Shown in pieces: positions 11,040-21,825 of a stretch of 64,000 nucleotides of DNA. Origin of the DNA: Liolophura sinensis (lineage: Eukaryota; Mollusca; Polyplacophora; Chitonida; Chitonidae). Location: the NCBI RefSeq assembly GCF_032854445.1, contig NC_088300.1, forward strand, positions 20,377,608 to 20,441,607. Direction: 5' to 3'. Numbering within the stretch: position 1 is the first letter of the stretch; each line of letters starts with the position of its first letter. The notes below the pieces were generated by a model. It made no database searches. It had not been told where the DNA came from and worked only from the letters and a program-made list of their open reading frames with translations. Made by a program: the position numbers and the translations under genes.

Positions 11040-11400
11040 ATGAAAAAAGGTTTCTCCGCTGTGCGGTGAAAAACTAAAAAGATTTTCTCAGCGGCCTAAA
11101 CCTTTTCCTCTCGTTCACAGGGTGTACATCGCGGTGCAAAGCATTGCACATCGGAAAAAGCTTCTCCGCCGCCGAGAAAAGATTTGCACCCCGGTCAAAA
11201 AATCTTCTCCGCAACGTACACCTTGTCTTGTCTCCGCTGAGTAAAGCTTTTCTCCGCTGTGGAAAGGTTTTTTCTGCGTTGCTGCCTTTTCCTTCGAAGT
11301 GTGAACCTTTTCTCTGCTGTAGAAAGGTATTCTCTACAATGAAACGGCTTAGAAAGCGTGGAAATTCTGAGCACTGCGGAAAACGTTTTTCCATTTTTTA
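11040..11400. repeat. Degenerate short tandem repeat built on a CTTTTCTCCGCTGTGGAAAG-like unit
   Basis: Variants of TTCTCCGC followed by GTGGAAAGG/GAGAAAAG recur every ~20-30 bases (for example near 11047, 11161, 11206, 11225, 11249, 11300 and 11325). Each unit is roughly self-complementary (TTTTC...GAAAA), so both strands look alike and both carry open frames. No coding function is apparent. Confidence 0.55.
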
Positions 11401-11530
11401 TTTTATCAATTAAGTTGATCAATTTTGTCTGGGACATATTCTGTGTCTGTGCTACTTCGCTTTCATTTATAGTGTTTACAATAGTTCAATTATTTAATAG
11501 TAAATTCTATCAATCACTGTAAATCAGTAT

Positions 11531-11672
11531 TTATTATTTTATTTATGTATTTGGTAGGTGTTTTAGGCAGTACTGAAGAATATTTCACTTATACGACGGC
11601 GGCCATGTAGAAATCGGGCAGAGCTTGGGGAAAACCCAAGAACAGCCGCAAATTGCTGACAGGTCTTCAAAC
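11531..11672 (-). mobile_element. Family A SINE fragment
   Basis: TTATTTATGTATTTGGTAGG, then GAATATTTCACTTATACGAC, GGCGGCCAT and a diverged core with GGGCAGAGCTTGG match Family A in minus orientation. About 20 bases around the CAGCATTATGG block are deleted and there is no tRNA-like head. Confidence 0.75.
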
Positions 11673-12899
11673 GACCATAGAGGAGTATGAACGCTCCTTT
11701 GTCATTGTGCTGCTTTATTATCATTCGGAAACTGGCTGTTTGTAAATCAACACAAAATGTTAAAAAAAATCGAATAACACTAACGGGTTACCCTATCCAA
11801 GAGTTGTGCATGCAGAAAATTCGAGGCCTCTATGTTCTGCAGTGCGTTAGCCTTCACAGCTATAATTCTGCTCGCACATTATATGTATTCTATGTATGTA
11901 ACAATGTTCACAGACTTAGTATTCTAGCAATGGTAATACTGTGCTTTCTTAAATTTTTCTATACGAAAATAATTTGTTTGAATTAACTGTGTATTAGTTC
12001 GTGTATGTTTGAAATATTTCACTTACACCACGATGTTAGAGGAGATCGCCATTATTCAGTACGAAAAAATTGGTCGTAAAGTCGCTGTATATTCAACATG
12101 AGATCCATATACATACATTAGATTTGAACACGTAATTTCATGGTAATCCATGCATGGCAAAGAGCGAGCTATTTAAATCTCTAGGCCAGGGAAGGTCCTG
12201 GGTTAGACTTGCACAACAGTGATATTAAAACCCCACCAGAATTAACCAGAAAGTTCCATATTCTGAACATACATTCTACAGTAACTATAGAATTAGTTAG
12301 CATTCTAAGGACCTCGGTACTCAATGCGGTACAACAATATACAGGTTTACTACATCCGTTAGAACGTTCTCGTGATGCCATTGGAAAACAGAATACAACG
12401 TTTGCCTTTATCGCTAGTTTTCTGGTGAATTGTTAGTAGTATTTCGGTTTACAGCGCTCGACAGTACAAACTGTATCAGGACACCAGTTGTGTAGCACAT
12501 GTCTACCCATCACTTTCAGTAGTACATTTTCCCGAGAATTAACTGATTTTACGTCACTGAATTTTATACAGAGGGTCACATAGCGAACAATGAAGATATA
12601 ACATACATTTTCGATTCTGTGTAGTTTTCTAAAAGTCTAACAGAAAAGGCCTATTTTGTCGTACGTGAATAAGGCATGGATATCGCTGATTCATTATGTA
12701 GTGCCAAGAGATCTTCTGCCTATTATTCTCAACCATGTTTTCTCACGCACGCTATCACAGCCTCACGTGAAGAAAACAAAGGTAAATGGCACAGAATTCA
12801 GAAGCTATTAAAATGTAATTTTTGGTCTGAATTGTTGGTGCTGTTAGCGGTTACCGTGACAATAGGGAGGGAAATAGACCGACTGGGCGGATGTGTTAG
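11673..12899. other. Intergenic, nothing recognised
   Basis: Several short open frames exist but none shows a domain, a signal peptide or compatible splice sites. Confidence 0.35.
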
Positions 12900-12904
12900 G
12901 GTTG

Positions 12905-12972
12905 ACGGAGTGTGTGAGAGGGGGTGGGGGTTGGTGGTGGGTGGTGAGGAGGGGTGGGGGGGAGGGGTGTTC
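12905..12972 (+). repeat. G-rich tract with G-quadruplex potential
   Basis: From about 12918 the plus strand has at least five runs of three or more G separated by one to eight bases (GGGGGTGGGGGTTGG, GGGTGG, GGGGTGGGGGGGAGGGG). The tract satisfies the usual G3+N1-7 quadruplex pattern several times over. It is flanked by a C21 run 190 bases downstream. Confidence 0.7.
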
Positions 12973-13064
12973 GTGAGTCTAGCTGAATACAGTTGGACAA
13001 AACCATGGGCACGGCATAGTTAAGCAAATTTGCAAAGCAACGATTTCATGCCTTTATCATTGGG

Positions 13065-13790
13065 TTGCTTAAATTTCTCGTTAATAACAGCTATGTGAAA
13101 TTCAGGGAAACCATAGATCAACAGTGTATAGGTATTCCGATGGGTAAAAAAATTTGCGCCCCCCCCCCCCCCCCCCCCCTCCCCTTCTCTTTTGGCCGAT
13201 CCGTACCTGTTCTTGAATACGACTGTATGCAGGAAACCATTAAGGAGTTATCCTCACCACGCCCGATCTTTTCCACTCACTAAACGGTATATTGATGATC
13301 TGCTGGTTTTAAACAACCCATGCATATATAGCAAAGGCTGTGAAAGACATTTAGTCAGCTTCGCTGGATTTAAAGGAAACCACAGTCACTCCAGATGGCA
13401 CATCTTATCTTGACCTGCATTTGTGCAAAGACCAAAACGGCTTCCTCTCTCGTAGACATTAAGCCAAGAGTGATAGTTTCAATTTTGACGTTGTAAATTA
13501 TCCTTCTACTTGGACAGTAATAAACCAGAAGTCCTGCATATGGCGTATACATATCTCGCCTTGCAGCCTTTTGTTAGATCCTGCGTGTTTTGTCACGATT
13601 TCAATCAACGTCTCAAGTTATTACTACAAAAACTAGTGTGTCAGTGTTATTTCATCAAACGCTTTCACTCCCTCACTCAGTCTCTTAAGTTTTGCTTTGA
13701 GTATAAATCTCTCGTGGGTAAGTATGGACAGAGTCTGCAGAATCTCAGAAGATTTTCTTCATTATTGTGTCTAATTCCGCTTAATTAGGT
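13065..13790 (+). pseudogene. Decayed reverse-transcriptase relic (GIPMG / Y-I-D-D class)
   Basis: The frame must be shifted several times, but conserved pieces appear in order. FRETIDQQCIGIPMG (about 13100-13145) is the RT motif preceding the catalytic site. RYIDDLLVLNNPC (about 13281-13320) contains the Y.DD catalytic box. TSYLDLHLCKD (about 13400) and FDVVNYPS follow. DFNQRLKLLLQKLVCQ through FEYKSLVGKYG (about 13590-13730) is the C-terminal part. These match a reverse-transcriptase family with many copies in marine invertebrates, perhaps Penelope-like; the class is my inference. A run of 21 C residues (13159-13179) sits where NCAP-type codons are expected, and stop codons interrupt the middle. 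It is not functional. Another fragment of the same family lies at 47800-47975. Confidence 0.75.
13159..13179 (+). repeat. C21 homopolymer inside the RT relic
   Basis: Twenty-one consecutive C residues, then T and four more C. The run follows TTTGCG (encoding I-C-A) and so looks like an expansion of proline codons in the dead RT gene. Such runs are sequenced with uncertain length. Confidence 0.9.
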
Positions 13791-13893
13791 GACATATATT
13801 CATCGTGTTGAAATAGGTCGCCATCTTGGATATATGAACAGTTGCAATCAAAGCGCAACTGACATGCATATTTCTTTATCGAGAATTGATATT

Positions 13894-14155
13894 CCATTTA
13901 TTTATTTATTTGATTGGCGTTTACTCAAGAATATTTCACTTATACGACGGCGGCCAGCATTGTGGTAGGAGGAAACCGGGCAGGGCCCGGCGGAAACCCA
14001 CGACCATCCGCAGGTTGCTGCATGACCTTCCCACTTACGACCGGCGAGGAAGCCAGCATGAGCTGGACTTGAACTCACAGCGACTGCATTGGTGAGAGGC
14101 TTCTGGGTCATTACGCTGCGCTAGCGCGCTAACCGACTGAGCCACGGAGGCCCTT
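13894..14155 (-). mobile_element. Family A SINE, near full length, with imperfect target-site duplication
   Basis: It has all the parts of the copy at 1535-1784: a tRNA-like head ending GGGCCTCCGTGGCTCAG on the minus strand, a B-box-like GAGTTCAAGTCC, the core with CCGGGCAGGGCCCGGCGG and the (AAAT)n tail at the low-coordinate end. AATTGATATTC (13883-13893) and AACTGATACTC (14156-14166) are a duplication with two mismatches, so this insertion is older than the one in the lectin gene. Confidence 0.87.
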
Positions 14156-14215
14156 AACTGATACTCTAGCATGGTCCACGATTTGAATACAGATTTCACT
14201 AGAACATACATTGCG

Positions 14216-14390
14216 TCTTTCCAACATCACTGAAAACTGTTGACTGCTTCTCTTTGCATGATTCCGTCCTATTTTCGTACTTTATATACTTTCTTTGTTC
14301 GTTGGTGGTTTTTGTTATACCGGAAACCTTGAGAACACGCATCATATACCAGAATATTAGAGATCACGCACTACATATTTGAAAAAGTGA
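14216..14390 (+). repeat. Repeat block B, copy 1
   Basis: TGCGTCTTTCCAACATCACT through CGTACTTTATATACTTTC, TTCGTTGGTGGTTT and CCGGAAACC to ACGCACTACATAT is repeated with about 10% difference at 15004-15175. The two copies flank repeat block A in direct orientation. Confidence 0.85.
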
Positions 14391-14395
14391 GTATT

Positions 14396-14995
14396 TATGT
14401 TTGCTTCAATTATGGTGTTGTAAAATAGTATTGTCAAGATAAGAGTCATGTAGTCAGTGCGCCTCTTTACATCACGACCTGAACGAAATTGGAATTATGT
14501 TAAATATACTTTAAAACATAAATATGGAATTCCTAGCTCTTCAGGAAAACTTGCGCACACAGTACGACTAAAGTATACCCATTCACATGACAATGTCGAT
14601 GTGTGAAAACGAAACCGGGAAAACTTATCTCGATTCGATAAAAAATGCAAGGCCTCATGTGGTGAATTAAGGTGTTAAAACAACAGAGGGTGAATTTATA
14701 GTTATCAGAAATCAAGATTGTCTTGCATTTGCAGACTGCAGTTTTGTTTTACTTGAAACAACATTAACTAGTTGTCTGTTTAAATTTGTCTTGGTTTCAT
14801 GCAAACAGTCTGGTTTATAAAGTAATGAGAAAGCCAGATATATGGTTATGCCCTGGCATAGGATATTAGACAGGTGAGCATTCAGCAACAGTGAAGCATT
14901 TCTCACGCATGGACAAGTGTGAAAGACTAATAGATTATTAGAAGAGAAAGGTTAGTTAATAAGAAAATGAACTTAACTTCTTCGTTAATCGATGC
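14396..14995 (+). repeat. Repeat block A, copy 1 (with 164-bp extra segment)
   Basis: Bases 14404-14644 and 14809-14995 align with one continuous copy at 17215-17655. Shared landmarks are AATTATGGTGTT, CTCTTCAGGAAAACTTGCGC, GATGTGTGAA, CTCGATTCGATAAAA and AGAAAGCCAGATATATGG. The 164 bases at 14645-14808 are missing from the other copy, so they are either an insertion here or a deletion there. Confidence 0.85.
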
Positions 14996-15003
14996 CATTC
15001 GAT

Positions 15004-15175
15004 ACCTTGCGTCTTTCCAACATCACTGAAAACTGTTAGCTGCTTCTCTTGATTCCGTCCTATTTTCGTACTTTATTTACTTTCTTAGTTCGTTGGTGGT
15101 TTGTGTCATACCGGAAACCCTGAGAACACGCACCATATACCGGAATATTAGAGACCACGCACTACATATCTGAAA
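15004..15175 (+). repeat. Repeat block B, copy 2
   Basis: Direct-orientation copy of 14216-14390, with small indels such as loss of TGCA in the CTCTTTGCATGATTCC segment. Its end runs into a decayed tandem array. Confidence 0.85.
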
Positions 15176-15400
15176 AACTGACAGAATGCGCCATTTAACG
15201 GAAACCCCTACTACACACAGCACATCCCAGAAACACTGACGCCACGCACCATATATACCGGAATCCCTGATATCACGCAACAGAAAAACTGACGCCGAGG
15301 ATCATATATACTGGAATCCCTGATACCACGCACCACATACTAGTACTTGAAATTCTGAGAGTATGCATCATAAAACAAGAACACTGACAACACAGGGATA
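15128..15400 (+). repeat. Degenerate ~55-bp tandem array
   Basis: CACGCACCATATA, CCGGAATCCCTGA, CACGCACNACATA and CTGAAAAACTGAC recur in order four or five times with drift in unit length. The first unit is the 3' end of repeat block B, so the array may have grown from that block. Confidence 0.6.
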
Positions 15401-16087
15401 CAGGGAACCCTATAATGCACCTCCACTCTGCAAGACACTGCCGTTCACTTCAGCCATACACGATTAAGCGAAGGGAATAAAGCCTGTTGTGGCATGAAAT
15501 GTGACAACATAGTCTCATATGAAAACTTTGTTAAGCAATTTTGTAGATACAAGTATGACATCAAAATATCTTCAAAAGTTATGCAGTATGCTCACTGTGA
15601 ACCGGAATGCAAGTTCTTGATTGTCTATTACTCGAAGAGAGACATAGGCACACGAAGTTATAATCTATTTCTTTTAACGTGTATCCTATATTATCCGTCT
15701 GTGAAATCGCCCATAATCACTAGCAAAATTACTCCTAATCAGCATGCTACTGGTGTTTGAATATTCGTATGACGTCACTCAAATTAATAAGTTCTTGCTG
15801 TCGAAAACAAGCTTTTTATAAATTAGAAAACATTATAAATTAGAAAAGTATCATAAATGAATTTTTTTCGCAATAATATGGGCGTCCAACAAATTAATAT
15901 GTACAGCTTGTGGTGTATCACTGGTTAAAGTCAGCTTTGTTAGATTGCTGAATATACATGTTAAAGAAAGACGTTAAATGAAACAGACTATAGTATAAAC
16001 TGCATACATAAAAACCCTTTTCTCTTGGAAGCAATGAGTTTTCACATTTGGGTCATAACCAAACAAGAGCTTCGTCATTTATTTTGT
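15401..16087. other. Intergenic, nothing recognised
   Basis: AT-rich, no gene or repeat family recognised. An 88-codon open frame at 15494-15760 has no identifiable domain. Confidence 0.35.
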
Positions 16088-16340
16088 GGGGGCCTCTGTG
16101 ACCGAGTGGTTAGCGTGCTAGCGCACCAATGACTCGAGAACCTCTCTCCAATGCATGCAGTCGTGTTAAGTTCAACTAAATCTCATGGTGTCTTCTTCAT
16201 TTGTACGTGGCACAGTCTGACAGCAACCTGAAGATGCTCGTGGGTTTCCCCCAGGCTCTGCACGGTTTCCCCTCACTATAATGCTGACCGCCGCCGTATA
16301 AATGAAATATTCTTGAGTACGGCGTAAAAAACTAAAAAGG
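16088..16340 (+). mobile_element. Family A SINE with diverged tRNA-like head
   Basis: In plus orientation: GGGGCCTCTGTGACCGAGTGG with GTTAGCGTGCTAGCGC as the head, a weak B box (AAGTTCAACT), the core with GTGGGTTTCCCCCAGGCTC, and the end block TGAAATATTCTTGAGTACGG. The (AAAT)n tail has been lost or altered after GCGTAAAAAACTAAAAAGG. Confidence 0.82.
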
Positions 16341-17214
16341 TAATATAAATAATTTAGTTTGGTACAAGAAATAAAGAAATTATATTCCTCGGTCGTAAAA
16401 TTTTCCCACAAAGACACAAAAAAGATGAGCGAGTCATGGCATAGTGAGATCCATGTGCGCGATGATGTAACCACAAACCACACGAGGTTGGGATTCAATC
16501 CAAAAACTAGACCTCAGCGAATTTGTACATTCCCTATCATTTTTCGCGGAGCCTTATAATTAGAGACAAAAGAAAATGACTGATGAACTAAAGCAAATTT
16601 ACTATATGTATATAATGTACACTTTTGTTGCATTGGATTGAATTCATTAAAGTGGTCTTATTAGGACTTTCGCCTATCGTAAGACTTTGTCAGATTGCTG
16701 TCATAGAATGTGATGGCGGTAACAGCTAAGAATTCAGTATGAATAATAATTTAGATGAATGGCCTTTCTTTCATATAGCAAATATAAAAACTTGGAATTT
16801 AAACTAAGGTGGAAGCACGTTTCTTTGGAGTATTCAAACCGTGTGACTTTATGGATATACAAACCCATATGGTAATTGTAAAAACTGGATATTTTCCAGT
16901 ATACAGCGCCTTGCCCAATGAAATATGATGGGCATTTATATGATTTCATCTCGAGTTTAAACCGAGATGACCATTGTTCACGTGTAAAGCATGAGTACCA
17001 GTCCACAGAAGTCCATCCTAAAGGTAGGAATCAGAAACAGACCCTACACATTTTAGATCCGAAGTGCTTTACGGAGGCAAGGTTCCATATGAGTAAACAA
17101 GTCAGTAATGTTTAGGGTAAAACACTTATTCATAAAGCTTACTGGTTTTCCCCGTAACTTTTGAAGGTAAAATACACGGTGTATATCGCGTACATGTACC
17201 AACCTTTCATATGT

Positions 17215-17655
17215 TACTTTCAATTATGGTGTTATTGTAAAATAGTATTTATGTCAAGATAAGACTCATTCAGTCAGTGCTCTTCTTTACATCACAACCT
17301 AAAGGGAAATGGAATTATGTTAAATATACATTAAAACATAAATATGGAATTCCTTGCTCTTCAGGAAAACTTGCGCACACAGTAGGGCTAAAGTATACCC
17401 ATTCTCATGACGATGTCGATGTGTGAATACGAAACCGGTAAAACAAATCTCGATTCGATAAAATCTGGTTTACAAAGTAATGAGAAAGCCAGATATATGG
17501 TAATGCTCTGACAGAGGATATTAGACAAGGGAAATTCAGCAGCAGTGAAGCATTTCTCATGCATGGACATGTGTGAGAGATCAAACAGATTATTAGAAGA
17601 AAAAAGTTTTTAAATGACAAAATGAATTAAACTTTTTTCCTTAATCGATGACATT
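17215..17655 (+). repeat. Repeat block A, copy 2 (continuous)
   Basis: This is the uninterrupted version of the block at 14404-14995, with about 85-90% identity by eye and in the same orientation. Block B is not found next to it. Confidence 0.85.
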
Positions 17656-17929
17656 TCCCAAATCAGTTTCCTATTACTGTAAAGTCCGAGGAATTTCTCC
17701 AAAAAATAGAAACGTATAAAAACGAGCTTGCATTAAAAACAAAATGATGATAGAACGAAAAACACACTCTAATTCAAGGCAAGAAATTCTTGGCCATAGC
17801 CGTTAGCTAATGCACTTGAAGAAGTTCTAAGAAATGGAAACAATTTCTTTGTGCAAATTCAGTACTCTTGTCTCCAAATAATGTGTAAATTTTGTCCCCT
17901 TGTCTTTAAATAAACTACAGAAGAAACAG

Positions 17930-18900
17930 AGAGAGTAGGGGGTAATTTTGCCTTAAGTTCAGGGCAAGAGGCTAAGTGATTAGTACCAGACGACAATTGT
18001 CACCTCGATAATAGAAAAGGGCGGGAACTTCGCCCGATGTTCTGCCTGATCCAGTAACGAAGTTTCAAGTCTTGTAATTGCCTAGAATTTCTCTGCGACA
18101 TTTCCACGTTAGCCTCATTTTCTGGCATTTGCTTTCAAATTTGTGGGACAACTGAGTTATGCTCGACGTCGACTCGCTTGTCAGATTATCTTGTCGATTC
18201 ACGCGCCATTGGAGCGTCGTAACGCTAATAAAGATACTTACGAAATGTCGAGGTATTCTACGAGGCTGTGTGTAGAGCTAACGAGAAGCACCGTGATTTC
18301 CCAATTTCCCTTGGACCAAGGTTTTTGGATGGGAAGTAGCCTGAGGCCATCATTTGATGGTACTGTCTACCAAAACTTCGTTTACTCCTAGGTTATCGTA
18401 GCTAATCTGGCCGCTTATTTTCCATAAATGATTTTCCTAACGAGAAAAATGCGGTTAGCTCTTTGGTTTCTCTAGTGAGGTAATATCATTGGTCCACTCG
18501 TTCGGAAGCCGAGCGGAATGTTAAACTATAAGATTACCAACAACTTTGACGGCTAACCATTCGCCGAGAAGCGATCAAGCTACGGTTCTGACCCCGGTCT
18601 TATTTCCTGCAGGCAAGTTTCGGAAACTTTATCAGGCTTTCTTCGCTTCGTCTCAGGTATGTATACATTTTACCCGACTATCTTCTTTATACATGTCTTT
18701 GATTTACTCCTACCTTTCAAAATGAAACCGACTATCTTTTCTCATTGTATAGCTATTATCTCGCCATTGAGTGTTATTAATGACCATAGTTTAATTCCTT
18801 GCCTGGCGTGGCGCAAATTGACGAGTTTTGCTCTCGCCTCTATAGGAGAATTATTGTTTATTTCATTTCGTTTACTTCATTTTGTCTTGTAACCGTGTTT
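17930..18900. promoter_or_regulatory. Non-repetitive, GC-elevated island; candidate distal regulatory DNA
   Basis: Compared with its surroundings this stretch is less AT-rich, lacks SINE or tandem sequence and is rich in CpG. Open frames (for example 18143-18391) show no domain. It could be a conserved non-coding element or unrecognised exon sequence; sequence alone does not decide. Confidence 0.3.
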
Positions 18901-19594
18901 AGCACGATATATATCTAGGGGTTCAGTCGTGTTTGTGGCTTTATTCTTTAACTAATCTTGTAAGTAACAAAGCGAACGTTTTATTTAGCTCAGAATGGCA
19001 TAAATTAAATAAAACAAATGTAATTTGAGGCGGGAAAGTTTATTGAGTTTCGTCCTTATGAAGTGTCAGGATTATTTCTTTCGAATATATCCTGCCATTA
19101 CTGGATCGTACTACGTTTAATCTCTGATGTTTATCCTAAATTGGTTTTCTTTATTAGCCTTCATATTTCTTCAAGTTTTATCCCACGGCAACGCATAGTA
19201 TATTACTAGATATTAATAATATTTTGCCATCCAGTGGTGCATATATTTAACGACTGTATGGCCTGAACTATTCTGTCTGTTCTCCAGCTTTTACGATGGT
19301 CTGTTTTATATAAACATGCATACGCAAAAGTGTATATTTCCGCATGTTTGTGTGAATTTTATTCATAATGAACACTGTCATTTGTCACCCATAGAAATTC
19401 ATATGAATTGCTGTATCCCAGACATAAGTGTCTCTGTACATAATGGTTACATATTTGTGGTTATCATCCGAGCTTGTCAACGTTGCATACAAGCATAAAC
19501 AGTGAAAATAACGTCAATCAGAAGGGTGCTTAATATAGTCTAATACCAAAAATGTCTTTTTATTTAAGTTGGATATAAATCTTTGTAGGAATTG
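18901..19594. other. Intergenic, nothing recognised
   Basis: AT-rich DNA without recognisable genes or repeats. Confidence 0.35.
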
Positions 19595-19745
19595 ATCTAT
19601 TTATTTATATATAAAATATTTCACTTATACAAAGGCTGCTAGATTTATATAGTGGGAGGAAACTGTGCAGAGCGTAGGGAAAACGTATGACTATCCGCAG
19701 GTTGCTTGAAGACATTTCCTCGTACGGATCTTTGTAGGGAAACAA
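19595..19745 (-). mobile_element. Family A SINE, badly decayed fragment
   Basis: ATTTATTTATATATAAAATA, TTTCACTTATACAAAGG, AGTGGGAGGAAACTGTGCAG and CTATCCGCAGGTTGCTTG align in order with the Family A 3' half in minus orientation, with numerous substitutions. Confidence 0.65.
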
Positions 19746-20010
19746 AGCCTTGTGAGACTACATATATAACATTATTACAGATTAATGTGTAAATATAACG
19801 TATACAGTGCGCGATTTCTCCCCCGGACTGATCCGATATGATTCTTTCCAGTCTTTTATATTATAGTCAAGCCATTTAAATCGGATAAAATAAAATCTAG
19901 CTTATCATTTTAAGCATGCGCATGGTAAATCCAACAATCCATATCAGTTATAAACTTCGCATGAAACATTGTTTCTTCAAAAAACTGAAGCTGTATCATC
20001 GTAAAATATT

Positions 20011-20370
20011 TCAAGTCCAACTCATGCTGGCTTCCTCTCCCTACGTCCCGTGCCAACAACCTGCAGATGGTCGTGGGATTCCCCCGGGCTCTGCCCGGTT
20101 TCCACCCACCATAATGCTGGCCGCCGTCGTATAAATGAAATATTCTTGAGTACGGTGTAAAACACCAATCAAATAAATAAATAAATCGTAAAATATTAAT
20201 AAAAGTAAAGGCTTCCTCTCCCGACGTCCCGTGCCAACAACCTGCAGATGGTCGTGGGATTCCCCCGGGCTCTGCCCGGTTTCCACCCACCATAATGCTG
20301 GCCGCCGTCGTATAAGTGAAATATTCTTGAGTACGGTGTAAAACACCAATCAAATAAATAAATAAATCGT
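20011..20370 (+). mobile_element. Two tandem copies of a Family A SINE body (~181-bp period)
   Basis: GGCTTCCTCTCC begins at 20029 and again at 20210, and the two ~155-base SINE bodies that follow are nearly identical to the end of their AATAAATAAATAAAT tails. Even the flanking CGTAAAATATTAATAAAA after each tail is the same, so this is a segmental tandem duplication and not two insertions. Only the first copy keeps a piece of the head (AAGTCCAACTCATGCTGG). Confidence 0.9.
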
Positions 20371-20385
20371 AAAATATTAATAAAA

Positions 20386-21145
20386 CTAAACCACAGATAC
20401 GAATACAAGCCTAGCGACTGAGTTCGTAGTGGTAAATCTGCATGCAGAAAAAGTCTACATTCAGACAAAATATATTAAAGGACAAGACATTAAACATCGT
20501 TTCAAAATATTTTTAAAAACCCTCAATTTATACACTTTAAAAGCAATATACAAAAAATCTATAACTTTTTGAAATATATGATGTAACAAAATAATTTATG
20601 TAATATTCAACATTACGGAGCAAAGTGTGATGGATATGTGTAAAGACCATTTCTTTAATGCTCATTTAAGAAGATCAACCAGAAAAATACATTTTGTAGA
20701 AGCACGTAAATTTAGTATCAAAATGTGTATGTGTCTTCGATTTACAAATGACGCAAAGGGTAAACTCCACTCCACATAAAACATGAAACTAGGACTTAAA
20801 GCAGTGCAAAGGTTATGTTCTTAATACGGTATTCCTTCCTGTGAATCAAATAGTAAAACTAATACTCCTATAAATACTTTTAGGAGTAACAATCAAGAAA
20901 ATGCAAAAATAAGGTAGCTGTTACATCGCTACCTGCATGATTACATTTTTAATGATCTAATAGTTACATAAGACATTCGCGGATAAAAATGTTCAACTAT
21001 AACAAAAATTCAATTCAATAGTCGTAAGGCAAATTTCCAATTTTCAACATTCCTACATTCCTAAAGTAAGCTTAACTCTGTATATCACGTAACATATTAG
21101 GAGAGTAAGGTGAAAACCTAGAGAGAGAGTCTAGGTCTAGGGGTT
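20386..21145. other. Intergenic, nothing recognised
   Basis: Very AT-rich, with no recognisable gene or repeat. Confidence 0.35.
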
Positions 21146-21146
21146 T

Positions 21147-21172
21147 GCGGTTCGCGGTTCGCGGTTCGCGGC
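21147..21172 (+). repeat. GCGGTTC short tandem repeat
   Basis: The 7-base unit GCGGTTC is repeated three times and then runs into GCGGCGC. It is a CpG-rich microsatellite in AT-rich DNA. Confidence 0.8.
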
Positions 21173-21230
21173 GCTTTCCTTTGAATTACTAAGATGTGCG
21201 GTATACGAGATCAAATCTTGACTTGAACCA

Positions 21231-21340
21231 GGTAGATTTCCGGATTTCCGGTTTCACCCACCCATGAAAATGACCTCCATAGTATAAATGAAAGATTCTT
21301 GAGCATGACATTAAGCAATAACCAAATAAAAACATAAACA
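21231..21340 (+). mobile_element. Family A SINE, diverged 3'-half remnant
   Basis: CGGATTTCCGGTTTCACCCA, ATGACCTCCATAGTATAAATG, AAGATTCTTGAGCATGAC and CAATAACCAAATAAAAACAT match the end of Family A in plus orientation with many changes. Confidence 0.6.
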
Positions 21341-21825
21341 ATGATATTTTAAATGTCAACTTTTAAATTATAAATTTCAAAATCAACGCTAAAACAAAAT
21401 CGGCGAATTTCTTCAAAGGTGATGAATTCACCTTCAACATTCGGCGAAATCAAAAAATGGGACAGCAACATTTCTGCGTTTCGTTTTGGGCTTTTGAGAC
21501 AGTCGACCCGGAGCGAGATAATGACTTTTTATCGATATGTCTTAAAACGAAATGAATGAAAACCCCAATATCTATCCTATTACGTGGTTACTAGAAAGTT
21601 TTGACACATGTTATGGGAAACAAATTTTAGTCTGCAATCTTTTTCCTAGAGTACACATCTCAACACTGCTGTTGGCAGAAGAAAATATATGGCGTTGTAA
21701 AAATATTGCACGAAGCCACAGGGGCCAGTGTTAAGAGCATTGTGACTTTTCAGCACTTATTCTATTATCGTTTGTTGAAAAAAACATATTTTGTCGAAAT
21801 ATAATGATGCAAAATATTAAAAGGA

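Noticed and set aside
11074-11437. Four overlapping open frames on both strands with similar peptides
   Set aside because: Produced by the self-complementary short repeat; no one frame is favoured and there is no domain.
14216-15175. LTR retrotransposon suggested by direct B repeats
   Set aside because: No terminal CA, primer-binding site, polypurine tract or coding remnant between the repeats. Kept only as a repeat block with an open question.
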